From NCBI RefSeq assembly GCF_049243985.1, contig NC_135377.1:64366145-64430144 (forward strand): a DNA stretch of 64,000 nucleotides. Reading direction: 5' to 3'. The notes under the pieces were generated by a model. It was not told the origin of the DNA and did no database searches. It worked only from the letters and a program-made list of their open reading frames with translations. Origin of the DNA: Paroedura picta (taxonomy: Eukaryota; Chordata; Lepidosauria; Squamata; Gekkonidae). A program made the position numbers and the translations under genes. Shown here piece after piece: positions 1 through 10,841 of this stretch (positions are counted from its first letter, which is position 1; every line of letters starts with the position of its first letter).

Positions 1-478
1 AGGTGAGCAGTAAGTTAGCATACATCTTAATGAAGATATTTAACAGATTCAAGGACCAAGCAGGAATAATAAGCTTCACTTATAAGGTTATAATTTTAGA
101 ATGAAACCCAAACATATGGTGACCATATACATTAAGCTTCGTATTCCTGTTTGATCCTTAAATCTGTTAAAGGTCTTAAATATGCTTTATGCTAATTTAC
201 TGCTCATTTGTATATATGGACTGGTAAAAAGGTAAAGGTAAAGGTATCCCCTGTGCAAGCACCAGGTCATGTCTGACCCTTGGGGTGACGCCCTCTAGCG
301 TTTTCATGGCAGACTCAATACAGGGTGGTTTGCCAGTGCCTGGTAACTTCCATTTAATTGCATCCAAAGAAGTGTGTCTGTGCACAAGCTTATACCTTGA
401 ATATAGCTTTGCTGGTCTTAAAAATTGCCAGTGGACTCAAACTTTGTTCTGCTGGTTCAGACCAACATAGTTACGAAC
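1..478. mobile_element. Fold-back repeat (family A), right part, cut by the window edge
   Basis: Bases 1-90 and about 130-215 are inverted copies of each other (AGCAGTAAGTTAGCAT against ATGCTAATTTACTGCT, ACAGATTCAAGGA against TCCTTAAATCTGT). Outside the right arm, about 349-478, is the terminal sequence of the same family (TGCATCCAAAGAAG, TTGCTGGTCTTAAA, CAGACCAACATAGTTACGAA). The half-copy at 22371-22585 carries both parts in the same order, showing they belong to one element. A truncated Sauria SINE sits between them. The superfamily is not identified. Confidence 0.65.
228..340 (-). mobile_element. Sauria SINE, 5'-truncated
   Basis: This is the 3' part of a Sauria SINE read in reverse: AAGGTAAAGGTATCCCC, GTGACGCCCTCTAGCG and ACTCAATACAGGG, ending abruptly at GCCAGTGCC with no tRNA-like head. 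A short direct repeat CTGGTAA flanks it. It lies inside the fold-back element at the window start. Confidence 0.9.
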
Positions 479-1158
479 CTGAATCCAGGAGGAAATTAAA
501 GGGGGGGAATATGGCTCGTACCATGGCGACTCTCCGCATCATTAATGTTTTTGAGGGTAATGCTTTTTAAAACTGACAAACAATGTTATATGCACCCCAA
601 AAAAATCAAATCATCCAAAGGGGTTAAAACTAATTCAAACTTTAAGGTCTTTATAGAATGGATGTCTTCCACTTTGTGCAAAACATAATTCTGCATAGAG
701 TGGTCCAAATATGCAACCACATGAGAGAAAAACCGAAAATGCAGTCATATGGAACTTTTTCATATAATACGACCCCCTTTGCTAGGGTGATTTTCACTCT
801 TATTATCCTTCCTCCTGGTGGTTTTTTGTTTGCAATAAACCATTCTAGAGTTCACTGTTAACAAGGTTGCTGGTGACATGCAGATGGTTAGATTTACATG
901 CCTAAAAGGAGCTGGTGGAACCATTCAAAACTGCAGTTCAGGGAATCCCTCGGAATGCTAGGTCAGTAAAAAAAAATATGTACTTGCCTATCTCCCCAGT
1001 GAGGACCTAAAGAGGCTTAATTGATCTCCTCTCCTCTGTTTTATACACATAACAACCCTGTGAGGTAGCTTTGGCTCAGAATATGACTAGCCCAAAGACA
1101 TGCAGCAAGCTTCCATGGGAGAGTGGGAATTCTAACCTGGGTCTCGCAGATTCTAGCC
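479..1158. other. AT-rich stretch, nothing recognised
   Basis: No ORF with recognisable similarity and no repeat family that I can name. It contains short A and C runs only. Confidence 0.5.
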
Positions 1159-1481
1159 CAGGCTTTCTCAATAAGGGTTTCATGAAGCCCTCGGGTTTCT
1201 TGATGGCCCTGGAAGGGTTTCTCCAATTGAATGGGAGTTAATTAATTTTAATATATATTTCAGTGATATGACCATATATAGTCATGTTGGCCCACCTCCC
1301 TCCCTCCCTCCCAAAATGGCATATGATGGGACTGGAGGGGGTGGGAAGGGGAGGAGCCTCAGGCATGTAGACAGCTGTGCTTCCCAACCATATTCTGCAT
1401 TATCATACCACTCTTGGGGGTTCTCAAAGCCTGGGGAATGTTTCAGGGGTTTCTTGATGGTCAAAAAGTTGAGAAAGACTG
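1159..1481 (-). mobile_element. hAT-type non-autonomous element, family B
   Basis: Ends CAGGCTTTCTCAA and TTGAGAAAGACTG are inverted repeats. The body matches the copies at 19952 and 52082 in reverse (GAAACCCCTGAAACATT, CATATTCTGCA, CACCTCCCTCC). No clean TSD remains here, but both other copies have perfect 8 bp TSDs, which assigns the family to hAT. Confidence 0.75.
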
Positions 1482-2480
1482 AAATAAGACTACATTACAT
1501 TCCATACTCTTGAGAAAAAGATTCAGAAACAAAATCTTGACAAATAATTTTCCAGCTTTGCATTATTTTATAAGCTCTTCAGAAGTTACATCCCCAATCA
1601 ATGTTAGTTTTATATTTGGCTAAGGAATGCTTGCTCAGAAGAACAAAACATTCCAGGCAATTATATCCTAACTGTGACTGAAAATCACACTAAATGTTTG
1701 TAGAGAACTGTTGTGACAGGTGTTACCAAGTAACAGGTACAGATATTTACACAGAAAACAAAAGGTAATATTTTTTTTTCATGGAACAGCTCAACAAAAG
1801 ACCTAGGAAACACAGTAAGAATAAACCATATTATTTCATTCCTTAATAGTTTGTGTACAAAACACTCTGAAAATTTTGCCACATTTATCTCCACAGCAAT
1901 CTTAGAGGTAGATTATTTCAGATATGATACATACAGTTTAATAAATTGCGTCAGGGAATCCTAAGTGACACCCTTCTCAACCCACTGACTAAGGAGGGTG
2001 TGATTTGTTTTGGATTGAACCGTTGCTCAGCTTTAAGGCTATGCAAATAGATGAAAGGGAGCTCCTCAGCTTCATAAAGTAAATTTTTTCACAAAGACGA
2101 AAAGTAAACACTTGTCACCCTGCAGCCATCACTCTTCCTATTCTTATGGGTTTTGACATCTTTCCCTTCCTCCTCATCTTAATGGAAACAGGTCTACTTC
2201 TCAGCATGTTTGACTGACTTTTGGTGGCCAGAATAGTAACCTGAGAGAGAGAGCTCTCCTCCTCTCACCCAAGAACTGGATTAAATGGTGGCTTCAGACT
2301 GGTCCAGATGCTAGCTACCCTACTTCAACCAGTGTTGCTGAGACCGCAAAGGAATGTTCTTCTGGTGTGGAACATCTATCTTCAGTAGAGTTCTTGCTTT
2401 CCTGGCCTTGATGGGTTTTTTTAGCTATCTGTTCTTTGGTGTCTGATCTTTAGGGTGGGCTCTACAGGGTGGATGCTGGA
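1482..2480. other. Intergenic, nothing firmly recognised
   Basis: AT-rich DNA without convincing genes. The last 250 bases (from about 2220) may be the upstream part of the L2 relic that follows, but they are too worn to call. Confidence 0.4.
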
Positions 2481-2489
2481 ATAAGGTGA

Positions 2490-3060
2490 GAGATATCTCA
2501 ATCACCAGTGCTTCCCTGACTGAAGGTTATTTCCTAGGTTTCTGAAAGAGGCAGTGCTTCATCTTTTAAAGGAGCTCTACCTAGATAACAGGCTTTTGGA
2601 CAATTGTAGGCCAGTTTCCAAGGAGATGATGGCTTATCTCGTTTAAGAAAGGGATTGAGTGGATAGTGACAGAGCAACTTCAGGTTGTTTGGGTGATTCA
2701 TCTGCTCTTAACCTATTCAATCTGGGTTCAGGCCTGCCTATGAAACAGACACAGCCTGGATTGCTCTGGTAGAGTGATCTCTGTTTACAGATCATTAAGG
2801 GGAAACTTTCCCTTTTAGCTGTGATCTCTTGATTGTCACTGACACAGTCAATTGCATGGTGTTGTTTACAGAGCCTGGATAGGAGAACAGGACTGGGAAA
2901 GAGATTCAGGTCCTTTTTAAAAATCAAGTTGGCTAACGCTAGAGATTTGGAATCTGCACCATGAAATTGATTCTGCAGGATTACCCAGGGACCCATCTTT
3001 CAGCCTTTTTATGAGATAACTAAGTGAGACTGCCTGATGCTTTTTAATGGAAAGTCATCA
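2490..3060 (+). mobile_element. Old L2-like LINE relic, reverse transcriptase part
   Basis: Translated in shifting frames, the + strand gives pieces of the L2-type RT: LDN-CRPVSK (about 2580-2620), TEQLQV (about 2665-2680), a GFRP-like/ETDTAW block (about 2725-2770), then the D-S-TIDT-NH region (about 2835-2865). Many stops and frame changes show great age. An open frame on the opposite strand here is only its shadow. Confidence 0.6.
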
Positions 3061-3187
3061 ATTTGCAGTGGCAGGAAGCTGCCATCCCTGTCCCACGCTA
3101 ATGACTGGATCCTGTGGCTCAGAGACAGAGGGAGAACAGGTTGAAAGTGAATACATAAGATGGGGAGAATGCTGATGTCATGGAGGG

Positions 3188-3473
3188 TAAAGGTAAAGGT
3201 ATCCCCTGTGCAAGCACCGGGTCATGTCTGACCCTTGGGGTGACGCCCTCTAGCGTTTTCATGGCAGACTCAATACGGGGTGTTTTGCCAGTGCCTTCCC
3301 CAGTCATTACCGTTTACCCCCCAGCAAGCTGGGTACTCATTTTACCAACTTCGGAAGGATGGAAGGCTGAGTCAACCTTGAGCCGGCTGCTGGGATCGAA
3401 CTCCCAGCCTCATGGGCAGAGCTTTCAGATTGCATGTCTGCTGCCTTACCACTCTGCACCACAAGAGGCTCTT
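3188..3473 (-). mobile_element. Sauria SINE, full length
   Basis: A complete copy in reverse: Bov-B-like tail at the left (GGTAAAGGTATCCCCTGTGC), central body (GTACTCATTTTACC, GGATGGAAGGCTGAG), tRNA-like head at the right (CTTACCACTCTGCACC, AAGAGGCT). Target duplication GTCATGGAGGG at 3177-3187 and 3475-3485. Confidence 0.95.
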
Positions 3474-3679
3474 AGTCATGGAGGGTACTGGAGTTGCTAT
3501 TTTGGAAAGGATGACTCTTTGAGGGACTTGGTTAAGAACTTAGGGGTTGTGTTGGGCTGAGCCTTTCACTGAAACAAAAAGTTACCATTTTTTTCTCTCT
3601 CGCCCTGTGTAAGATACAATCGAGACTTTTTAAGGAAAAAAGAAGGATAAGAGTATTTCCAGTCGATCAATCAATAGGT

Positions 3680-3955
3680 GGTTATTGTGGGTTTTCTGGG
3701 CTGTGTGGCAATGGTCTGGTAGCTTTAGGCCTTTACTTTTGCTGACATCTTCAAAGGCAGGACATGGCAAGATGGGACTCTCGCTGTGCCAAAGTGTGGA
3801 ATGTGTGTCATATCTCAGAAGATATGAGCCACAGTTACTGGCGAAATGTCAGACAGTAAAAATACCAGACCACAGTCACACAGCCCAAAAAAACCACAAT
3901 CACCAAATGAGTTCTGGCCATGAAAGCCTTGGACAAATACATAGTTTACCCACCC
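3680..3955. mobile_element. Penelope-like terminal repeats in inverted pair, with hammerhead-like motif
   Basis: The left arm (about 3683-3770: GTGGGTTTTCTGGGCTGTG, GGTCTGGTAG) and right arm (about 3868-3955: ACCAGACCACAGTCACACAG, CCATGAAAGCCTTGGACAA) are inverted copies of one repeat. In the right arm, 3813-3853 reads CTCAGAAGAT...GAGCCACAG...CTGGCGAAATGTC. This has the layout of the small hammerhead ribozymes known in Penelope-like elements (CUGAnGA, stem II, GAAA, then a cleavage triplet), in a worn form. A related copy lies at 36020-36165. The family assignment rests on this motif. Confidence 0.55.
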
Positions 3956-5500
3956 ATCCCCGAACAGGGTCCTACAGTTCATTGTCAGCAGCATTGACTA
4001 CAGAATACTAGAAATTACAAATTATGCAAGATGATTTACAATGTTTAAAATAAAAAGATGCTGTTTAAGAGACGGTAAAGCAGTAACAACAGTATATTAC
4101 TGGCACACTTAGATAAACGTCCAAACCAGTAAATGAACAGAAACTGTTTTTAAAGAAAGAATCCATCTTTCTTTAAATGAAATGTAAATGAAACAGGATA
4201 CATTTTTAGTCTTCACTTTATTATCTTTAAATAAAGCAGCTGCAAATAATATTCTGCTTTTTATCAGATCCTTGATAATACAAAGGAAGGAAGGAAGGAC
4301 AAGAGTACCATGACCAATTCTGTATTTCCCTGCAACAGGGATGTTAAGAAACCAGCTTTTTCAAAAGGCATGTGCAGATCAGCCACTGGTTTCTCAATGC
4401 CCTATATAAAGTCAGTTAAGTTTTTGCCAGGTGTGAAGTATTACATGATTCATGATAAATAACAGTCTACGAATGATGTACATTTTGATGGCCAAAATCA
4501 TTCCTATACAAATTACGAACAACTTTCATGATATTGTTTTACCCTTGGCTCATCATCTCATTATTCAAGCTACTCTTGAAATATTATGTTATTTGATTCT
4601 CTATGGATATGAGATTAATAGACCAAGCTCTGAAATACCTCATATGAATTCTTTATATCAGGTAAAAATAAAGTTATTAAGTTTTTGATTTGTGTGACAA
4701 TCAAAGCAGTAAAGTATGTAGGAATCTTTTTAACAGAGAATGTACAAGATCTATTTAATTATACCTCTCATAGATGCTTTAACAATGTCTTTGTGACTGA
4801 AGAGCTAGGAATATATTGCAATGTGAAGCAGGAAACTGAATTAAAGGGAAATGTAATGTTAATTTTAATGCATAATGGCAATTATAATAATATTGATTCG
4901 TATACTTCTAATGCCATTTTTACTTTGTAATATCATGTAATTCCACAATGCCATCTTTGATGATTGGAGGGTAGCACAGAAGGTTAAGAAAAATCTTTTC
5001 GCTCCACCTGTCCCTACCACCACACTACCACTATGAGGAGAATGTGGTCTTATTTATTTCTGGATCACCTTGTTCTCTGCTAACACAGTTTACCATTAGA
5101 GCTAAAACACTTTTTTTTTTACCCTGGTCCATTAAGTTATACCAGACATAGGGCAGACAGACACTGAGGCAAGGGATACCAAGAAACAAATATAAAAATA
5201 TTTATTTTGGAATTAAGTATTGAGAAGGCATAAGATTAATATTTGTGATACCTTTCTTCATTATTTATGTCTTCATCTTATTCCTGTCTTCATTGTTTAT
5301 TTTGCTAAAGCAATCTATTCTCTATGCCAATTAAATTATCTGGCTTCCATCCAACAGTCTGCCTCACAGAACCTTGCTTTGTTCTGCTTTGCCTTTCCCC
5401 TGGTCAGTACTGTTCGCTGAAGATGCTGAATTTAGGACACCAGGGCACTGGATCCAGAAGAGTCCACGACTGCTTCAGCTCATCCTCTTAAGTTCCTCCA
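3956..5500. other. AT-rich intergenic stretch, nothing recognised
   Basis: It has a GGAA microsatellite near 4284-4299 and otherwise mostly AT-rich sequence. Short open frames here (for example 4452-4930) resemble no known protein and have the composition of random AT-rich DNA. Confidence 0.5.
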
Positions 5501-5502
5501 TT

Positions 5503-5791
5503 AGAGATGCCAGCTTCTAGTCAGACCCGAGATCCCCTGGAATTACAGCTCATCTCCAGACTACAGAAGGCAGTTCCCCTGGAGAAAATGGATATTTATT
5601 TATTTAATTTTTATACTGCCCTTCCCTACGGCTCCGGGTGGTTTACATAAAACATATAGAACATTTACAGAGAAGGGTGGAGTCTACGGCATTGTATCCC
5701 ACTGAGGTCCCTGTTCTCCCCAGGCCCCTATTCTCCCCAGGCTCTATCCTCAAATCTCCCAAAGTTTCCCAACCGGGATCTGGCAAATCTA
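5503..5791. mobile_element. Interspersed repeat, family D2, split by a LINE tail
   Basis: Sequence from GATGCCAGCTTCTAG to GGGATCTGGCAAAT matches the repeat next to the PPP1R3G promoter (shared blocks CAGTTCCCCTGGAGAAAATGG, CACTGAGGTCCC and TCCCAACC). The inverted end motif GCCAGC/CTGGC suggests a DNA transposon. Confidence 0.6.
5592..5674 (-). mobile_element. L2-like LINE 3' tail
   Basis: ATTT-rich tail followed by TTTTTATACTGCCCTTCCC and CGGGTGGTTTACATAAAAC, the reverse of the 3' end of the LINE at 54121. It interrupts the D2 repeat exactly between GAGAAAATGG and GGTGGAGTC. Confidence 0.75.
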
Positions 5792-6348
5792 CCCCTCCAT
5801 CCCCTTCAACCCTATCCTCCATTTCTGCTTTTGTGCTGTAAATCATCCCCCTAATTCACTAATCAGCAGTGATGTATTTTAAATCATTTTCTTCCATATC
5901 AACATGGGAAAGTGAAAATCTCAAGGAAAAAAACACCTTTCTTGGCAATGGTCCCCAGGCATCAGCTCCACTGTCTGGAAGGCTGCCCAGAGGTCTACAC
6001 ATTTTACAGCTTTTCTTCCCTCACAGATGTAAAAGCAGCTCATGTTTACCTTGTTACCATACAATCTCTAAATATTAAACTTAGCTTTTCCATACAGAAC
6101 TATTCTTTACATCACACATACAAGATAACTTGCCACAGAGTTTTAGCTGTCCCCCCCCCCTCATGCCGTTCAATTATTTTGCTTTTGTTTTTATTTTTAC
6201 AATATTTTGCTTAGGTAAACTGACATATAACCCCACAATTATACAGGATCAGCTGTTCCACTATAAGCAGAATCATGCCCTTCTAAGCCCTCTGAAATCC
6301 ATAAGCTTAGATAGGTATCACAATGTTTAGTATGAAACTGTGAAGTTT
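5792..6348. other. Nothing recognised
   Basis: AT-rich stretch with a C9 run near 6150. No repeat or gene was identified. Confidence 0.5.
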
Positions 6349-6703
6349 ATTCATTCATTAATTCATTATTATATTTATATACCGCCTTCCCCGAAGGCTC
6401 AGGGCGGTTTACAGGAAGCAGGAAAAGATACAGATAACATATGGTAACAGGTGATAACAGTAATAACATTATAACAACAATAACTTAACACGATCACAAC
6501 AATAACATTAGAAAATGGTGGAATGGCAAGAGCCTCAGCTCAACTCTTACTGGGACCCAACGTGTGAGGCAGATTAGTGTCAGTTGTAGTAGGAGGTGGG
6601 GGGTTTGGTGGCCAACCGGAAGTGATGATTTGGGTCGACCTCAAACAAATGCCTGGCGGAGGAGCTCCCTTTTGCAGGCCCTGTGGAACCATTTAGGTTC
6701 TGT
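6349..6703 (-). mobile_element. L2-like LINE, 5'-truncated copy
   Basis: The 3' end at the left (TATATACCGCCTTCCCCGAA, CAGGGCGGTTTAC) runs into the end of the LINE coding region in reverse (AAATGCCTGGCGGAGGAGCT, TTTGCAGGCCCTG). It matches 54150-54500 closely, so it is the same family and fairly young. Confidence 0.85.
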
Positions 6704-6761
6704 CAATGAACTACAATCTTAGAAACAGTACTTCCAAAAGCAGAGAGCTTATTTTCTTTTT

Positions 6762-7060
6762 CAGCCTTTTGACGGTGGAGAAACCCCTGAAATATTTTTC
6801 AGGCTTCAAAAAAAGTTCTGGCTGGCTGGCTGGCAGGCAGGCAGGCAGGCAGGCAATCAATCAAACAATCAATCAAACAATCAATCAATCACCATTTCCA
6901 TTGTGGAGAAAGAAAATAGGCTTGTAAAGCAACAGTGGTGGTGGGTTCCAGTGACGTCTAGTGATGTTAGTGGCCATACAAACTTTTAGGAAGTTGTGTA
7001 ACCCCTGGAGAACTCTCGCGTAACCCCAGGTTTCCCTGGAATCCTGGCTGAGAATCCCTG
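6762..7060. mobile_element. hAT-type element, family C, with internal microsatellite
   Basis: Starts CAGCCTTTTGAC-GGTGGAGAAACC and ends GCTGAGAATCCCTG, like the family C copies at 37139 and 44419. It holds a compound tetranucleotide run at 6824-6893. Confidence 0.6.
6824..6893. repeat. Compound microsatellite (GGCT)n(GGCA)n(ATCA)n
   Basis: About four GGCT units, five GGCA units, then ATCA units mixed with AACA. The parallel copy at 22753 also has an ATCG/ATCA run in the same place, so the seed was probably in the transposon. Confidence 0.9.
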
Positions 7061-8615
7061 ATTTACCTGCCAGTACTTATTTCTTTGTAAGTTGAGGGGT
7101 AAGAAATGTAACAGGCTTTTATTGCCTTTCTGATCTTGACCAACTGAGAAAATCTGCGCTGTGTAAGTTCATAATGTTGTTCACTCTAATTTTGCTGTCA
7201 TGTATTATTGTTTATTGTCTTTTCAGAATAAGCATATACAATTGGTTACACTTTTTAACCACAGGACTCATTACTTCACTCTAATAGATGTTTTCAGTTG
7301 AACTTGAGGATTGAGTTTGAGAAAACGTGACTTTTACTTGCATTTATCTTGAACATCTGAAATCGAGTTTCCTCTGAGCCTTTTTTTCTTTTTTGAAATT
7401 TCCATCTTCAGGAAATACCATTATAACTGAAGCTGTGTCGCTGCAGCTAAGATACTACAAATCCGTCTCCTTGTTTTATCTACTGCTCCTACTGCTGCCC
7501 TGTAGGGTGACATGAAGAGGTAACCCTCAGGTTTTCCAGCGGGCATTTCACACAGAGCTGGGCTGTCTTCCAAAGCAGGAGAAAAAAAATTGCTATTAAT
7601 TTAAACAGATCCAGGCTGTTGCTAAAAAATCTTAGTCTGAGCACTTTCTGGTTGGCCACTGGCAGTCTTGATCCAACAAGAAGCCTGGTGCCAATACTGC
7701 TGTTTTGATTTCCAGCTAAGGTTGTCCATTCCTAATGGCTTCTTGCATTTTAGTTTTCTTTCCTCCACTCCCTTTTTAGAGTAATAAAAGTATATACAGT
7801 GATTTTGAGGATTCAGCTATGTATCCACAGGGCTGTTGAGGAACTTACATGTTATACAAAGTCAGCAAAATGGGGGATAGGGAACTCTCTGCCTCTATGC
7901 ACCATGATTACAACACAATTAAAGAAATTTATCTAGATATACTTGAATTCTTATTGACTTTGATGTATGTGGAGGGATGTGCTTTAGTTGAGCCACTTCC
8001 ACAGCTGGATGGGATCTGCATTGGGAGGGAACTCTTTAATGCAGAGCCACAGATTGCTGCAGTGTCAGCCCAAATCTGCCCACCCTGTACATGCTGGCAT
8101 CCTTGACCAATGGGCCATTGATTCACAGTACCACAGCTCTCATGGCATCAGGGTATTAGTCGCAGTGTTAAGGCTTACAAAGAAGACCAAGTACTATGAG
8201 CGATGTTGTGTTCCTGTTGGTGAAGGAAGAATCCACATTGTTTGATTATTCTGTGGGAACATTCAAATTACAGAGTGGTGTATGCATGTAAGAGAATCAA
8301 AAACAAAAATGCCCCCGAAGTCCCCAAAGGCTGGGATACAAAGCTTCACGCTCCACACAGGCTGGTATAGTCCAGGTCGGACCTATCCTATTCAAAACTT
8401 AACTTTCGGCATACATTGAGATTATACTAAGGAAAGTTTCTATCCAAAAATTCAGAGGGAGTCTGTTTATAATCAAGGGAGGTTTCCCCTGTGTAAAAGT
8501 ACAGGAAAATCACTGAGAAATTTACCAATTAATCCTAGAGAATGGAGATGTAGTCATTCTGGCCTCCCAACAACATAATGTAGTCTCTTTTGCTTTATTA
8601 ATAAAAAGTTGAGTT
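7061..8615. other. Intergenic, no gene recognised
   Basis: Two overlapping open frames (7849-8106 and 7988-8245, 85 codons each) match nothing I know. No named repeat was seen. Confidence 0.4.
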
Positions 8616-9180
8616 CAGGGTTTTCCAACCATGGTACCGAGGTACCATATGCTACCGTGAAGGCCCCTCAATAATGCCATGCCTAGAGGTTTTCAAAAGG
8701 GGGGCTGGGAAGACCCCTCCCACCCTGTAAAACAGTGATTCTCAACCGCCATAATGCCGTGACCCCAACTACAGCAGCGGGGGCAGCGTGGGGGCACGCA
8801 CACATGCACATAATGATCTGGAGGCGGCGTGGAGGCCAGTGCCATGGGTCCACTGCCGCCTGCTATTGCTGCCCGCTGCCAACCTCTCCTGCGACCCCGC
8901 AGAAGGGACCAGGTGACTCCACTTGGACCCCAAGGTTGAGAACCACTGCTGTAAATTAATTTTTTTAAAAAATTTACTATTATTTGGGCGGGTTGACCTA
9001 CCCCCTCCCAAAGTAGTCAGTGATGAGACCGAACCGGGATGAAAGAGAGGGCCATTTAAACCTTTGCTGTCTGACGCTCCTCACTTCTGGGGGGTGTGGC
9101 AGGGAGATGTGGCCAGCTAACATCACCTTCTCAACGCCTGAAAGAATTTCAGCAGTACCTTTATGGTCAAAAGAAGGCTG
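8616..9180. mobile_element. hAT-type element, family C, host of a nested hAT
   Basis: Begins CAGGGTTTTCCAACC and ends TTTATGGTCAAAAGAAGGCTG. Internal pieces (CACTTCTGGGGGGTGTGGCA, CGCCTGAAAGAATTTCAG) match other family C copies. A second, GC-richer element (8733-8948) is inserted in the middle. Confidence 0.55.
8733..8948. mobile_element. Short hAT-type element (216 bp)
   Basis: Terminal inverted repeats CAGTGATTCTCAACC and GGTTGAGAACCACTG, flanked by an 8 bp duplication CTGTAAAA (8725-8732) and CTGTAAAT (8949-8956). The internal part is GC-rich and non-coding. Confidence 0.85.
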
Positions 9181-9496
9181 ATCTAGTCAATGCAAATACT
9201 GCTGAAATAGTACTTTAGTCCACTTATACCCCAAGGAGAGCCGTGGTGCATTCCTTGGTGTTCAGGGCTTATTTAATGTATTCTCTTGCAGTTTAGCCTA
9301 CCTCTTGTTTCTCTCTCTGCTATGTTACTATGTCTTAGTGTTTGTACTCTGAAGGCCTCTCAGTTGTACTGGTGGCCTTCAGTCAGTTCTCTTTTTGCAA
9401 CTCCTGTCTCTGTCCAAATATCCAACAGTGGGAGACTTAGGGAGGAGACGGAAGCACCTTTGAAAACCTGGGGTATAATTTCCTTAATAGCTTGTT
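9181..9496. other. Nothing recognised
   Basis: No repeat or gene was identified. A 73-codon frame at 9286 resembles nothing known. Confidence 0.4.
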
Positions 9497-9575
9497 GTTG
9501 TTGTTAGGTGCGAAGTTGTGTCCAACCCATCGCAACCCAATGATCCTCCAGTCCTACCCGTCCTCTACCATTCCC
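9497..9575 (-). mobile_element. Bov-B LINE 3' end
   Basis: TTGTTGTTGTTAGGTGCGAA, GTGTCCAACCCATCGCAACC and CAATGATCCTCCAGTCCTAC are the reverse of the Bov-B 3' terminus also seen at 38959-39080. Confidence 0.75.
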
Positions 9576-9579
9576 CATC

Positions 9580-10000
9580 ATTATGATATCTAGGAATCTC
9601 ACGCATGTTTACCCAGTCAATGTGAGGGTAGTTGAAATGTCCCAGTATAATAACCATTATCTGTTTTGGTCACCTCCCTTTTTTCCTTTTCCATCTCAAG
9701 ATCCGCCTCCAGGGTTTGATCAGGTAGGCAAGACACCCCCACTTTAAGTAACCCTTAGGGCCCAGTATTTTCACCCACATTGCTTATGATGGGGAGTTAA
9801 TTCCCCTAATGTTTTCCAACTTATTTGAACCTATGCCCACTTTGATGTACAATACAACACCAACAACAACCTGTCCCTCGTTGTCCTGCCTATAAAAATA
9901 TATACCCAGGAATTACTGTATCCCATAGATTTTCCCCATTCCGCCATGTTTCTGAAATATCTACTATATCTAACTTGTCATTGAACACCAGATAGGGAAA
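9580..10000 (-). mobile_element. CR1-type LINE relic, endonuclease domain
   Basis: The reverse strand translates in pieces to the CR1-like endonuclease: DKLDIVDISETW (SETW motif) near 9945-9985, a VIPGYIF block, then a region resembling the DGYYTG/HFQLP...DW part. It is interrupted by stops and frame changes, so it is old. Confidence 0.55.
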
Positions 10001-10840
10001 GCAGTGGCAAGAAGACCACTGAGGATTTCGTCTCTCACATGGATCCTGTAGTAACTAGTATCTGCTTCTATTATGTTGCCTTCTGAGTAGACATAATCTT
10101 TTTCTTTGCTGTTTTTTCTTGTTTCTTCCTTATCTATTAAGGATTGCCACATGCATACACACTTAGGCTATGATATAAAGTTGGCAACATAAAATATTGA
10201 TTTTCAGCAGGTGGACAGTAATTAATAGAAGTATTGAACCTGACATTTTTCCTGGTCAGTGGATCCTCAAAAATTTGCTTTCCTGAAACAGAACTATACG
10301 CTGACTGCAATTTCCCAGAGAAAACACATAAAATGGAGACTCTGACTTTTATTCTATTTGGTTTTGACTGAGTACAGCAATCAGTAGCATGAGAGAGTCC
10401 CAGGTGACTTGAAACGAAAACGAATGATCCAATTTCTGCCTGCAAGCTGCTTAAAGCTAAACTCAAAATTTCAGTGTTCACACTGGCAATTTAGTTGCCA
10501 AAGGATTGTGCGGTTTATGATTTAATTAAAAGTCTCTAAGCAATACTTGCTCTCATTTATACTGGTACAAAACATCTGGGTAAAATCTATTAAAGTAAGT
10601 GGCATTTCTCAGAAAATAAAGCAGGATGACTATAAGCAGGCTAAAACTGTGGTGTACCAGAACAGTTAAGCTAGTACCCTTGGGGTTCTACTCGCCGCCT
10701 CATCCTGTGCTCCGGCTAAAGTAGCCTGCACCGCCTTCCTTTTTATGTTCCTGCAGGCTAGAGCAGCTATCCTAATCTTTCACCTGTTTAAGACGAAGGC
10801 TATAAAATAATTAAAATCCAAGCTGCTTGGTTTACCTTTG
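10001..10840. other. Nothing recognised
   Basis: The left part may be more of the CR1 relic. A 114-codon reverse frame (10137-10481) matches nothing known. Confidence 0.35.
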
Positions 10841-10841
10841 A

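Noticed and set aside
2643-2996. 117-codon reverse frame
   Set aside because: It is the antisense of an old L2 reverse-transcriptase relic on the + strand.
7849-8245. Two overlapping 85-codon frames considered as a small gene or pseudogene
   Set aside because: No domain or family match, no clear codon bias and no splice or polyadenylation context.
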